A stretch of DNA of 64,000 nt from Maylandia zebra (GCF_041146795.1 NC_135174.1:7317878-7381877); one strand, 5' to 3'; positions 21,366-33,351 are shown, counted from the first letter of the stretch. The notes: generated by a model from the letters alone, not told the origin. Program-made: numbers and translations.

Positions 21366-23050
21366 TAGCGGTGGTCCTCGGCCCAGCTGTGGTTAAAGGT
21401 GTGGCGCTTGCCGTTTTCGCAGTTGGTTCTGGCCCTCTTATTTGATGTCGCAAAGATGCTTTCATCTGGCTTCCTCTTAATTGGCAAGATGGAATTTTGT
21501 GTCCTGTAGCTAGTGGTTGCGCAGGATGGAGCCATAGAATCGTGGCGTTTCTGCTGGTCATGATCTGACCTTTCATGTTGGTACAGTGTTTCTCTGCGCA
21601 CATCTTTCCAATTAGTCTTTTTTCTTTTAAGATCTGGGTCACTCGTATCCTTTTCATTTTCCTGCAGGTGCTTTCTTTTACACTGTGCTTTCTTTGGAAT
21701 TGTCTCAGAATTTTCACTCTGACTGGACCTGACTAAATTGTGGCTGCTCCTCTGAGTTGAATGGGGAGAACCGTTTTGGCTGTGGGGGACCACTTGTGTT
21801 TTTCTCTCTGCTGCAGAGGGAGGGAAGTTCCTCTGAGCAGATTGTCTGGTGTCAGAGGTGGGCTTGTGTGCAGACTCTGTCCTGCTGGTATGGAGACTCT
21901 GTCCTGGCGTCTCTTTCTTCTTTGTCCTTAAGTAGTTTATGTGCTCATAGCAGGACTCAACATAGGAGCTTCTCTGGCGTATCCATGCAATGTGGCTCAG
22001 TTTTGAAAAGGCATGCTCAAGGACCTGATTGGGTGTTATTCGTTTTCGGGGATCGAGGTGAAGCAAGTGCTTTACCATTTCTACAAACATCAGGATATCA
22101 CACCTTTTTGCAGTTGCATCTGCATAATCCTCATCTTCAATGATCTCGGTATATAAGAGTTCATCCAGAGACTTCAATTTTTTAACTCTTCTGTCAACAA
22201 ACTCAATCCCAAACTCCTGGAAATATTGTTCAGTTGTCTTGAGTTTCCAGTGGTAGATGTTGTCGGAATTGAACTCCCTGCAGAAATACTTTGCAGTCTT
22301 TTGCCCACAGTTTAACATTTGCTCTGGGAGTTCTCCTTGAGTCTCCGTTATGTATTTTAGTATGGCATGTTCACTGTATCCCGGGTACAGCAAGTAACCA
22401 GTGTATAGAGACACTGCCATGCAGCCCAGAGACCATATGTCTATGGCTTCTGTAAATGGAAGCCCCAGAATAATCTCCGGAGACCGGTACGGACGTGTCT
22501 GGATGTATGAGCCCACCTTGGCAGCTGAGGTCTCACAGGCCAGACCGAAGTCAATTAGTTTAACTCGGTATGGCTCTTGGGGATTATTCACCAGCATTAC
22601 GTTCTCTAATTTCAAGTCTGCATGGATTGTTCCAATGGACTTGAGGTGGCTAAGAGCTAAAGCTATCTGTATGACGATGGGGCGAATAGCCTTTAAACTG
22701 AGCGGATTGCAATATCTTTCTTGCAATAAGTCAAGAAGACTTTTTTCGAGGAATTCAAATTCAAGGCACAGATGTCCACGGACTGTAAAAGCCTGGTACC
22801 ATTCGACTATATTGTACTTGCTGGAGTTACAGGCTTTAAGTTTTTGCAGGGCAGCCAGCTCTTGGTTTTTAAACGGGTCTTTTTGGTCCTGATCCTTTAT
22901 CATTTTAATGGCTACAATCTTTTTGTTAGCCATTTGGACACATTTGGCAACTCTGCCATATGTCCCTTCTCCGACAACACTTATAATTCGGTAGTTGGAG
23001 GAGAGCCAGCCACCGGGGACTAACTTGTCCTGGACATTTCCGAAAGACAT
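21365..23050 (-). CDS. HIPK-like kinase, array copy 2
   Basis: 561-codon intronless kinase gene, protein identical to array copy 1 at every residue including the C-terminal tail. Start ATG at 23,050; the GTG nine codons upstream is again ignored. P-loop, VAIK, HADLKLEN, DFG and SPE motifs are intact, so nothing marks this copy as a pseudogene. Its promoter (TATA plus the doubled TGACATCA element) and the downstream LINE are duplicated with it, so each copy is a self-contained transcription unit. Short-read expression data could not tell it from copies 1 and 3. Confidence 0.9.
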   Translation of the reverse strand: MSFGNVQDKLVPGGWLSSNYRIISVVGEGTYGRVAKCVQMANKKIVAIKMIKDQDQKDPFKNQELAALQKLKACNSSKYNIVEWYQAFTVRGHLCLEFEFLEKSLLDLLQERYCNPLSLKAIRPIVIQIALALSHLKSIGTIHADLKLENVMLVNNPQEPYRVKLIDFGLACETSAAKVGSYIQTRPYRSPEIILGLPFTEAIDIWSLGCMAVSLYTGYLLYPGYSEHAILKYITETQGELPEQMLNCGQKTAKYFCREFNSDNIYHWKLKTTEQYFQEFGIEFVDRRVKKLKSLDELLYTEIIEDEDYADATAKRCDILMFVEMVKHLLHLDPRKRITPNQVLEHAFSKLSHIAWIRQRSSYVESCYEHINYLRTKKKETPGQSLHTSRTESAHKPTSDTRQSAQRNFPPSAAERKTQVVPHSQNGSPHSTQRSSHNLVRSSQSENSETIPKKAQCKRKHLQENEKDTSDPDLKRKKTNWKDVRRETLYQHERSDHDQQKRHDSMAPSCATTSYRTQNSILPIKRKPDESIFATSNKRARTNCENGKRHTFNHSWAEDHR

Positions 23051-23314
23051 CTCTGATGCTATCAAAGTGATTAACACTAAAAGTTAGAAGAGTAAAGCAG
23101 ATTTCACCTCAAAATATTATGAAATAAAATAGATGGTTCTTCTTTCTTCTTCAAAGTGTGAAAAGGTGAAAGGTCTGCTCAAACGGTTTACTGTTAAACT
23201 TGGTTCTTGCAGGCGTGACCAAATGTATCTCTGCTTGAACGTTGGAACGTTTGCGAACTGCTGCTGGCTTCAACTGCTGTCAACAAACTGACTGATAACT
23301 GCTGATTCTCACTT

Positions 23315-23398
23315 CTATTTATAGAAAAAGAAGGATCAAAGATTCTAAGACGTTTGTGACATCATCACTCTGTAAGCCATTGAGATTGTGACATCATC
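23315..23398 (-). promoter_or_regulatory. Kinase promoter, array unit 2
   Basis: Same TATA box and doubled TTGTGACATCATC elements as in unit 1, at the 5,137-bp offset, with no change that I see. Confidence 0.6.
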
Positions 23399-24058
23399 TA
23401 TGAATGGGGATGTTTTTTTTTAAACTGTTTTCAAATTTACTATGTCAGTTAGCTTAGTTTTAGAGCAGTTGGTTAGTTACCACTTTTATATAGCACTTGT
23501 GTTCCCAGTTTATATACTTTCCGGTTGTTTGGTAGATTTTAGGTCTTTTTCCACTCAGCAAAAATAATAAAACATACTTGTATGTATTTTTTTTTTAAGT
23601 TTCAAATGATCAATGCATTTGGTTTATTATCATCATGTGAGAGAAGGCACAAAGGATTTCAGACACAGATGCAAACACATCGGGCACTCTGGGACACTTC
23701 TGACACCACAGTGCATGGCGTGCACAGCATGTACTATTTAATGTCAGCACTGCAATCAGCGCTTCAATGAGTCACCTGTTTGCACATGCAATCTGTGCAA
23801 TTCTTTTGAACCTATTTTAATGGAAACATGTCAAATAACAGCAAAAACCTGACTTGTGTAATATGTTAAAAGTGTGTGTAAAAATAATAATATGTTGGCT
23901 TTAGATCATATATTTGTAATCTCCCTGTGAGTTTAAGACAAGCATGGCCAATCATTATGAACTGCTTTGGCTTTAAAGCATCAGTGTACACAATTCAGTA
24001 ATTCCTTAAAATCTCCAGAAAACAAATCTAAACAAAAAAATCTGAAAGAGACTTTTGT

Positions 24059-26502
24059 TTATTTATTCATTTATTTATTTTGCTTTCTTTTTTTCTTTTT
24101 TTTATAACTTTTTATTTGTCAGTTTACAGTATGTGAATACAAAACTTGCGGTCAGCATAGGAGACATACACAATTCCAGTAATAGCATCTTCTTACATCA
24201 TGGTAATATTCAATTATTCAATACAAAGGGAGTACACAACCCATTTTTCCCAGAGCTTCTTGAATTTCTCAAGCTCGAGTCTAAGGACAAAGGTAAGTCT
24301 TTCCATTCCAAAAATTTCTTCCACTATCCCACGCCATTGGGCCCTAGTTGGAGGGTCTGCCTTTTGCCATCTTCGGGTTATGGCCTTCCTGCTGCCAGCC
24401 AAAAGTATTTTCAATAAATAATTATCTTTATGTGGGAGTGCCGTAGGCAATTTGCCAAGATACAACGTATCAAATGAGTAGACTATTTTAATCCCAATTA
24501 TTTTGTATATCTCAAGGGCCACCTCCCCCCAATATGGCTGGATCTTTGGGCAGGCCCAGAAGACATGAAAATGGTTTGCCATGGGGGTTCCACAACCTCT
24601 CCAACATAGGCCCTGGCTCTGTGAGCCTGTTTGCCGAGCTGTGAGTTTAGGAGTGATAAAGAATCTCACTACATTCTTCCAACCAAACTCTCTTAAAGAC
24701 CTTGAATTTGCAGTGGTAGCCTGAGACTCACATATTCCCCACCAGCTGTCCTCTGAAATTAGTGAGCCTGATTCCCTCTCCCATTTCTGCTTAATGTACA
24801 ACGTAGAGTGATTTTTAGAGGCTTGTATACTACCGTATATTTTTGAGACCATCTTTTTAGAGTCCTTTCTCTTGTATGCCTCTTGAAAGATTTGAATTAG
24901 GTCGTATTCGTTTTCATCTCTGATTAGTAACGTCTTGTTGTAATAGTCTCTAACCTGCAAGTATCTAAAGAAGTCATGCTTTGCCAGTCCGTATGTGTCT
25001 GAGATGGTTTCATAGCTTTGGAATCCCCCATTTGTTGCTAGTGAACAAAAAGAAGTAATTCCTCTCAGAGACCACTGTTTAAAGGTCCCATCCAGCCTGG
25101 CAGGCACAAACTCCGGGTCATAAGCTATCCAATTCAAGGTCCTAACCTGTTTTTCTATTTGTAGTTTCCCCACTACCCTGAACCATAGTTTCAGGGTGAA
25201 CCGGGTCAAATGGTTCAAATCTTCGTAAAATCTTTCAGCTTGGTTCTTATTTCCTAAAAGTGACTGTAGTGGGAAGTCTAATTGTGTAATTTCCATATTT
25301 TTCCACTTAGCTTCATAGTTTGGGGAGCACCAGTTTACCAGGGGCTTCAGTTGTGCGGCGTAGTAGTAATCTTGTAAGCACGGCAAAGCTCTCCCTCCCT
25401 TCTCTTTTTTCAGTTGCAGCGTTTTGTACTGGACCCTCGGTCGTCTGCCGTTTCAGATGAACCGTGAGATCCATCTGTCCCACACATACAAGTCTTGTGT
25501 TCTTCACCCCTGATCATTATTCCTTGGATTTCAGAGTTTTCTCTAATAGCCTGAGCCAGAGGCTCAATGTACAAGGCAAACAGGGATGGGCTCAAGGGGC
25601 AGCCCTGGCGTGTCCCTCGCTTCAAAGCAATATTTTGAGACAGGTGCCCATTAATCCTGATCCTGGCTGTTGGGGAGTGATACAGTGCTTCGATACATTT
25701 AATGAAGCCATCTTTGAATCCGAATCTTGCTAGTACCCTAAATAGATATTCCCAACCCACCAAGTCAAATGCCTTTTCGGTGTCTAGGCTGACCAACATT
25801 GCACTAATATTTCCTGATGTTATATGATCCATCACTTGTAGCGTTCTCCTCAGGTTCAATTCAATTCAATTCAATTTTATTTATATAGTGCCAAATCACA
25901 ACATAAGTCGCCTCAAGGCGCTTCATAGATACAGAGAAAAAAAAAACCAACAATCATATATGACCCCCTATGAGCAAGCACTTTGGCAACAGTGGGAAGG
26001 AAAAACTCCCTTTTAACAGGAAGAAACCTCCGGCAGAACCAGGCTCAGGGAGGGGCGGCCATCTGCTGCGACCGGTTGGGGTGAGAAAAGGAAGAGAGAC
26101 AGAGGTTAACAACAGATATGATTCAATGCAGAGAGGTCTGTCTATTTGAGACAAAGCCTGTCTGATCTAGGTCTATCAGCTCCGGGATAATTGATTCCAG
26201 TCTCTTAGCTAATATTGAAGCAAATAATTTATAGTCCACGTTAAGGATAGAGATTGGCCTATACGAGCTGCATTCTTTTTTATCTTTGCCGTCTTTTGGG
26301 ATAACTGCTTTTCTCTGAGATTGTGGGGCTACTCCTGTTCTTAGTGTATGATTAAAGCAATTAAGCAGCACTGGTGTTAGTTGCGTCCTAAATGCTTTAT
26401 ACCATTCGGACGGATAACCGTCTGTGCCCGGTGCCTTATTCGCCTTCAGCCTGGAAATGGCTGATGTAGATGTCTTCATTTTTATTTCAAAAAATGATTC
26501 TC
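24059..26502 (-). mobile_element. Dead L1-type LINE fragment, array unit 3
   Basis: Same element as in unit 2; the translated C-terminal frame (24,214-25,386) is identical to that of unit 2, including the H of GLAKHDF, which ties units 2 and 3 as the closest pair. Confidence 0.88.
25854..26134 (-). repeat. Dispersed teleost repeat, copy inside LINE of unit 3
   Basis: Same insertion as in units 1 and 2. Confidence 0.8.
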
Positions 26503-28187
26503 TAGCGGTGGTCCTCGGCCCAGCTGTGGTTAAAGGTGTGGCGCTTGCCGTTTTCGCAGTTGGTTCTGGCCCTCTTATTTGATGTCGCAAAGATGCTTTC
26601 ATCTGGCTTCCTCTTAATTGGCAAGATGGAATTTTGTGTCCTGTAGCTAGTGGTTGCGCAGGATGGAGCCATAGAATCGTGGCGTTTCTGCTGGTCATGA
26701 TCTGACCTTTCATGTTGGTACAGTGTTTCTCTGCGCACATCTTTCCAATTAGTCTTTTTTCTTTTAAGATCTGGGTCACTCGTATCCTTTTCATTTTCCT
26801 GCAGGTGCTTTCTTTTACACTGTGCTTTCTTTGGAATTGTCTCAGAATTTTCACTCTGACTGGACCTGACTAAATTGTGGCTGCTCCTCTGAGTTGAATG
26901 GGGAGAACCGTTTTGGCTGTGGGGGACCACTTGTGTTTTTCTCTCTGCTGCAGAGGGAGGGAAGTTCCTCTGAGCAGATTGTCTGGTGTCAGAGGTGGGC
27001 TTGTGTGCAGACTCTGTCCTGCTGGTATGGAGACTCTGTCCTGGCGTCTCTTTCTTCTTTGTCCTTAAGTAGTTTATGTGCTCATAGCAGGACTCAACAT
27101 AGGAGCTTCTCTGGCGTATCCATGCAATGTGGCTCAGTTTTGAAAAGGCATGCTCAAGGACCTGATTGGGTGTTATTCGTTTTCGGGGATCGAGGTGAAG
27201 CAAGTGCTTTACCATTTCTACAAACATCAGGATATCACACCTTTTTGCAGTTGCATCTGCATAATCCTCATCTTCAATGATCTCGGTATATAAGAGTTCA
27301 TCCAGAGACTTCAATTTTTTAACTCTTCTGTCAACAAACTCAATCCCAAACTCCTGGAAATATTGTTCAGTTGTCTTGAGTTTCCAGTGGTAGATGTTGT
27401 CGGAATTGAACTCCCTGCAGAAATACTTTGCAGTCTTTTGCCCACAGTTTAACATTTGCTCTGGGAGTTCTCCTTGAGTCTCCGTTATGTATTTTAGTAT
27501 GGCATGTTCACTGTATCCCGGGTACAGCAAGTAACCAGTGTATAGAGACACTGCCATGCAGCCCAGAGACCATATGTCTATGGCTTCTGTAAATGGAAGC
27601 CCCAGAATAATCTCCGGAGACCGGTACGGACGTGTCTGGATGTATGAGCCCACCTTGGCAGCTGAGGTCTCACAGGCCAGACCGAAGTCAATTAGTTTAA
27701 CTCGGTATGGCTCTTGGGGATTATTCACCAGCATTACGTTCTCTAATTTCAAGTCTGCATGGATTGTTCCAATGGACTTGAGGTGGCTAAGAGCTAAAGC
27801 TATCTGTATGACGATGGGGCGAATAGCCTTTAAACTGAGCGGATTGCAATATCTTTCTTGCAATAAGTCAAGAAGACTTTTTTCGAGGAATTCAAATTCA
27901 AGGCACAGATGTCCACGGACTGTAAAAGCCTGGTACCATTCGACTATATTGTACTTGCTGGAGTTACAGGCTTTAAGTTTTTGCAGGGCAGCCAGCTCTT
28001 GGTTTTTAAACGGGTCTTTTTGGTCCTGATCCTTTATCATTTTAATGGCTACAATCTTTTTGTTAGCCATTTGGACACATTTGGCAACTCTGCCATATGT
28101 CCCTTCTCCGACAACACTTATAATTCGGTAGTTGGAGGAGAGCCAGCCACCGGGGACTAACTTGTCCTGGACATTTCCGAAAGACAT
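26502..28187 (-). CDS. HIPK-like kinase, array copy 3
   Basis: Third complete 561-codon kinase gene, ATG at 28,187, protein identical to copies 1 and 2. The only unit-specific change I noticed nearby is a C to G at 28,247, in the presumed 5' UTR about 60 bp before the ATG. As the right-most complete copy it borders partial unit 4, so its upstream region runs into another LINE fragment. Confidence 0.9.
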   Translation of the reverse strand: MSFGNVQDKLVPGGWLSSNYRIISVVGEGTYGRVAKCVQMANKKIVAIKMIKDQDQKDPFKNQELAALQKLKACNSSKYNIVEWYQAFTVRGHLCLEFEFLEKSLLDLLQERYCNPLSLKAIRPIVIQIALALSHLKSIGTIHADLKLENVMLVNNPQEPYRVKLIDFGLACETSAAKVGSYIQTRPYRSPEIILGLPFTEAIDIWSLGCMAVSLYTGYLLYPGYSEHAILKYITETQGELPEQMLNCGQKTAKYFCREFNSDNIYHWKLKTTEQYFQEFGIEFVDRRVKKLKSLDELLYTEIIEDEDYADATAKRCDILMFVEMVKHLLHLDPRKRITPNQVLEHAFSKLSHIAWIRQRSSYVESCYEHINYLRTKKKETPGQSLHTSRTESAHKPTSDTRQSAQRNFPPSAAERKTQVVPHSQNGSPHSTQRSSHNLVRSSQSENSETIPKKAQCKRKHLQENEKDTSDPDLKRKKTNWKDVRRETLYQHERSDHDQQKRHDSMAPSCATTSYRTQNSILPIKRKPDESIFATSNKRARTNCENGKRHTFNHSWAEDHR

Positions 28188-28451
28188 CTCTGATGCTATC
28201 AAAGTGATTAACACTAAAAGTTAGAAGAGTAAAGCAGATTTCACCTGAAAATATTATGAAATAAAATAGATGGTTCTTCTTTCTTCTTCAAAGTGTGAAA
28301 AGGTGAAAGGTCTGCTCAAACGGTTTACTGTTAAACTTGGTTCTTGCAGGCGTGACCAAATGTATCTCTGCTTGAACGTTGGAACGTTTGCGAACTGCTG
28401 CTGGCTTCAACTGCTGTCAACAAACTGACTGATAACTGCTGATTCTCACTT

Positions 28452-28535
28452 CTATTTATAGAAAAAGAAGGATCAAAGATTCTAAGACGTTTGTGACATC
28501 ATCACTCTGTAAGCCATTGAGATTGTGACATCATC
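28452..28535 (-). promoter_or_regulatory. Kinase promoter, array unit 3
   Basis: TATA box and doubled TTGTGACATCATC elements as in units 1 and 2. Confidence 0.6.
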
Positions 28536-29195
28536 TATGAATGGGGATGTTTTTTTTTAAACTGTTTTCAAATTTACTATGTCAGTTAGCTTAGTTTTAG
28601 AGCAGTTGGTTAGTTACCACTTTTATATAGCACTTGTGTTCCCAGTTTATATACTTTCCGGTTGTTTGGTAGATTTTAGGTCTTTTTCCACTCAGCAAAA
28701 ATAATAAAACATACTTGTATGTATTTTTTTTTTAAGTTTCAAATGATCAATGCATTTGGTTTATTATCATCATGTGAGAGAAGGCACAAAGGATTTCAGA
28801 CACAGATGCAAACACATCGGGCACTCTGGGACACTTCTGACACCACAGTGCATGGCGTGCACAGCATGTACTATTTAATGTCAGCACTGCAATCAGCGCT
28901 TCAATGAGTCACCTGTTTGCACATGCAATCTGTGCAATTCTTTTGAACCTATTTTAATGGAAACATGTCAAATAACAGCAAAAACCTGACTTGTGTAATA
29001 TGTTAAAAGTGTGTGTAAAAATAATAATATGTTGGCTTTAGATCATATATTTGTAATCTCCCTGTGAGTTTAAGACAAGCATGGCCAATCATTATGAACT
29101 GCTTTGGCTTTAAAGCATCAGTGTACACAATTCAGTAATTCCTTAAAATCTCCAGAAAACAAATCTAAACAAAAAAATCTGAAAGAGACTTTTGT

Positions 29196-31639
29196 TTATT
29201 TATTCATTTATTTATTTTGCTTTCTTTTTTTCTTTTTTTTATAACTTTTTATTTGTCAGTTTACAGTATGTGAATACAAAACTTGCGGTCAGCATAGGAG
29301 ACATACACAATTCCAGTAATAGCATCTTCTTACATCATGGTAATATTCAATTATTCAATACAAAGGGAGTACACAACCCATTTTTCCCAGAGCTTCTTGA
29401 ATTTCTCAAGCTCGAGTCTAAGGACAAAGGTAAGTCTTTCCATTCCAAAAATTTCTTCCACTATCCCACGCCATTGGGCCCTAGTTGGAGGGTCTGCCTT
29501 TTGCCATCTTCGGGTTATGGCCTTCCTGCTGCCAGCCAAAAGTATTTTCAATAAATAATTATCTTTATGTGGGAGTGCCGTAGGCAATTTGCCAAGATAC
29601 AACGTATCAAATGAGTAGACTATTTTAATCCCAATTATTTTGTATATCTCAAGGGCCACCTCCCCCCAATATGGCTGGATCTTTGGGCAGGCCCAGAAGA
29701 CATGAAAATGGTTTGCCATGGGGGTTCCACAACCTCTCCAACATAGGCCCTGGCTCTGTGAGCCTGTTTGCCGAGCTGTGAGTTTAGGAGTGATAAAGAA
29801 TCTCACTACATTCTTCCAACCAAACTCTCTTAAAGACCTTGAATTTGCAGTGGTAGCCTGAGACTCACATATTCCCCACCAGCTGTCCTCTGAAATTAGT
29901 GAGCCTGATTCCCTCTCCCATTTCTGCTTAATGTACAACGTAGAGTGATTTTTAGAGGCTTGTATACTACCGTATATTTTTGAGACCATCTTTTTAGAGT
30001 CCTTTCTCTTGTATGCCTCTTGAAAGATTTGAATTAGGTCGTATTCGTTTTCATCTCTGATTAGTAACGTCTTGTTGTAATAGTCTCTAACCTGCAAGTA
30101 TCTAAAGAAGTCCTGCTTTGCCAGTCCGTATGTGTCTGAGATGGTTTCATAGCTTTGGAATCCCCCATTTGTTGCTAGTGAACAAAAAGAAGTAATTCCT
30201 CTCAGAGACCACTGTTTAAAGGTCCCATCCAGCCTGGCAGGCACAAACTCCGGGTCATAAGCTATCCAATTCAAGGTCCTAACCTGTTTTTCTATTTGTA
30301 GTTTCCCCACTACCCTGAACCATAGTTTCAGGGTGAACCGGGTCAAATGGTTCAAATCTTCGTAAAATCTTTCAGCTTGGTTCTTATTTCCTAAAAGTGA
30401 CTGTAGTGGGAAGTCTAATTGTGTAATTTCCATATTTTTCCACTTAGCTTCATAGTTTGGGGAGCACCAGTTTACCAGGGGCTTCAGTTGTGCGGCGTAG
30501 TAGTAATCTTGTAAGCACGGCAAAGCTCTCCCTCCCTTCTCTTTTTTCAGTTGCAGCGTTTTGTACTGGACCCTCGGTCGTCTGCCGTTTCAGATGAACC
30601 GTGAGATCCATCTGTCCCACACATACAAGTCTTGTGTTCTTCACCCCTGATCATTATTCCTTGGATTTCAGAGTTTTCTCTAATAGCCTGAGCCAGAGGC
30701 TCAATGTACAAGGCAAACAGGGATGGGCTCAAGGGGCAGCCCTGGCGTGTCCCTCGCTTCAAAGCAATATTTTGAGACAGGTGCCCATTAATCCTGATCC
30801 TGGCTGTTGGGGAGTGATACAGTGCTTCGATACATTTAATGAAGCCATCTTTGAATCCGAATCTTGCTAGTACCCTAAATAGATATTCCCAACCCACCAA
30901 GTCAAATGCCTTTTCGGTGTCTAGGCTGACCAACATTGCACTAATATTTCCTGATGTTATATGATCCATCACTTGTAGCGTTCTCCTCAGGTTCAATTCA
31001 ATTCAATTCAATTTTATTTATATAGTGCCAAATCACAACATAAGTCGCCTCAAGGCGCTTCATAGATACAGAGAAAAAAAAAACCAACAATCATATATGA
31101 CCCCCTATGAGCAAGCACTTTGGCAACAGTGGGAAGGAAAAACTCCCTTTTAACAGGAAGAAACCTCCGGCAGAACCAGGCTCAGGGAGGGGCGGCCATC
31201 TGCTGCGACCGGTTGGGGTGAGAGAAGGAAGAGAGACAGAGGTTAACAACAGATATGATTCAATGCAGAGAGGTCTGTCTATTTGAGACAAAGCCTGTCT
31301 GATCTAGGTCTATCAGCTCCGGGATAATTGATTCCAGTCTCTTAGCTAATATTGAAGCAAATAATTTATAGTCCACGTTAAGGATAGAGATTGGCCTATA
31401 CGAGCTGCATTCTTTTTTATCTTTGCCGTCTTTTGGGATAACTGCTTCTCTCCGAGATTGTGGGGCTACTCCTGTTCTTAGTGTATGATTAAAGCAATTA
31501 AGCAGCACTGGTGTTAGTTGCGTCCTAAATGCTTTATACCATTCGGACGGATAACCGTCTGTGCCCGGTGCCTTATTCGCCTTCAGCCTGGAAATGGCTG
31601 ATGTAGATGTCTTCATTTTTATTTCAAAAAATGATTCTC
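29196..31639 (-). mobile_element. Dead L1-type LINE fragment, array unit 4
   Basis: Same LINE. The left part mixes unit-1-like (Q in GLAKQDF) and unit-2/3-like (L near residue 40) sites. The right part has private changes, for example SRREAVIPK where the others read SQRKAVIPK. The element is complete relative to the other units; only the kinase upstream of it is truncated. Confidence 0.86.
30991..31271 (-). repeat. Dispersed teleost repeat, copy inside LINE of unit 4
   Basis: Same insertion as in units 1-3, with a private A to G (GAGAGAAGG instead of GAGAAAAGG) near 31,224. Confidence 0.8.
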
Positions 31640-31774
31640 TAGCGGTGGTCCTCGGCCCAGCTGTGGTTAAAGGTGTGGCGCTTGCCGTTTTCGCAGTTGG
31701 TTCTGGCCCTCTTATTTGATGTCGCAAAGATGCTTTCAACTGGCTTCCTCTTAATTGGCAAGATGGAATTTTGT
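31639..31774 (-). pseudogene. HIPK-like kinase 3'-end fragment, array unit 4
   Basis: Only about the last 45 codons of the kinase remain (from SILPIKRKPVESIFATSN to the AEDHR stop), with a D to V change. Upstream the frame runs into unrelated LINE-derived sequence. It lacks the whole kinase domain and promoter. This is the broken right edge of the array. Confidence 0.9.
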
Positions 31775-31990
31775 CTGTTTGACCTGCTCCCCTCAGGCAG
31801 GAGGCTCCGGTCCATTCGCACCAGAACCTCTCGCCACAAGAACAGTTTCTTCCCCTCTGCTGTTGGACACATGAACAATAACCGTATGACTGTTCCCACC
31901 ACTAACACATGACCCTACGCTGTGTTCACTGCATCATTCCATGTTTGGCACTGATCACCACCTGCACTCATGTATATATCATGTATATAT
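31774..31990 (+). mobile_element. LINE 3'-end fragment (CR1-group) at the array right edge
   Basis: Directly at the breakpoint the plus strand reads FDLLPSGRRLRSIRTRTSRH, then NSFFPSAV before the frame runs out at TTNT, the usual C-terminal motif of CR1-group LINEs. It is followed by a non-coding AT-rich tail. Its abutment to the kinase fragment makes it a candidate for having cut or ended the array. Confidence 0.55.
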
Positions 31991-33351
31991 CTATCTACTT
32001 AGCACTTTTAATTCGTATTTTTATTTTCATGTCTATTTAAGCGTAATTTATGACAGGCGATTTAAGTAACTCATCACAGCAGCTGCACTTTACAGTCTCT
32101 AAGCTATATTTTCCTTGTTTTGTTCTGTCACTCAAGACCAAATAAAAGACAAAACTGGGGGAAAAGCCCTGATTGTAATTATGCACTGCGCTCAAAGCAT
32201 GCGACTTGTTTGACAGTAAAACGCTTGCGTGTCGTGGAAAATGGGGATTGTGAAATGTGCCCAAAGTTGACAAAAGCAGAAGTGTCATATATAATGCCAT
32301 ACAACACACGCAGCAGTAAAGTTTGTTCCTCAACCATCATCCCACATATGTCATCACAGCTGCCAAAAACAACACTGCTGTCAGCTTGAGAGGGAAGAAA
32401 GCTGCTGAGCAACAACAAGCTCACCGTGGAGTGTGTAGATATTTAGCTCTGATTTGTGATGCTCATGGCTGTTCTTTCTCAGTGCATTTACTATCAAAAG
32501 CTAAATTCAAGCCAACTATGCACTGATGTATTCTTCTACTGATGAATAACACTAGGCTGCCCACACTTACATTTGATACAATATGGACACTTTTTACACT
32601 TTTTGTGAACGGTACAGCTTTGACCCCCCCCCCCAAAAAAACTAAAACTTGTGTCAGGAAAACCCATTTTTCAGAGCACTTTTATGATCTTTTGATGCGA
32701 TGCAGTGACTTTGAGCGTCTCATTTTAAAAGTTGTTCACAATAGATTCACGTTATTAGTCAGTTCTGGGTCCAAATTAATAACATTCACAGCCACCGTTG
32801 AACCACCGTTCATCTGCTTCAGATCATTGCTAAGCAAGGTTTAGCTAAAGAAATGGGAACAAATTATGTTGCTATGGGTACCAAGGTGCCTAAACTTACT
32901 TAGGTGTTACACATAAAAACAACAGTGGCTCAGGTGCCTCCTTTATGCTCGAATGATTCATGGGTCAGTGCCGAGTGGCTTAACAGAGAAAAAAACAGCA
33001 AAAGAAAGTTTAAAAATGTTGTAAATTGCACGTAATTCCATGAAGTGATGTTTTATATTACAGCACATTAAAGAAATACTGCTACTAAAAGATTACAGAT
33101 GCATTGGTGCAAGTTGAAATGTTTACTTTAAAGATGGCTTTTTGAACGTGTTCATAAGTAAGCAAGTTTACATTAGAACAACTAATCTCTGCAAAGACTT
33201 GAATTCTGCACCATGTTCGTTAACTTAATCTTAATCACTTAAATTCTGAATTATTTTACAGAAGCCACAATTGTTTTTGTTAAACAACCTGCAGCCAATG
33301 GCATCCAACAGTCCAAATAATATATGCTGTAATTCTTACTCGTTTCTACAG
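31991..33351. other. Remaining vstm4-like intron, no feature seen
   Basis: A/T-rich sequence with a short C10/A6 run near 32,623. I recognise no gene or repeat here. Confidence 0.5.

Larger units (their letters stand above)
13516..31774. repeat. Tandem array of 5,137-bp kinase/LINE units (3 complete + 1 partial)
   Basis: Everything from 13,516 recurs at exact steps of 5,137 bp: unit 1 13,516-18,652, unit 2 18,653-23,789, unit 3 23,790-28,926, partial unit 4 28,927 to about 31,774. The left edge shows where unit 1 loses similarity to the others (TTCAG before AATCTGTG instead of CATGC). The right edge is inside the kinase C-terminal codons, where GGAATTTTGT changes from TGTCCTG to CTGTTTG. Units differ at only a handful of positions, so amplification or homogenisation is recent. 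All units point the same way. The array is inside the intron between the two vstm4-like exons. Confidence 0.97.

Noticed and set aside
13516..31774. CRISPR-like or satellite array
   Set aside because: Units are 5.1 kb with genes and no spacers; this is a segmental tandem duplication.
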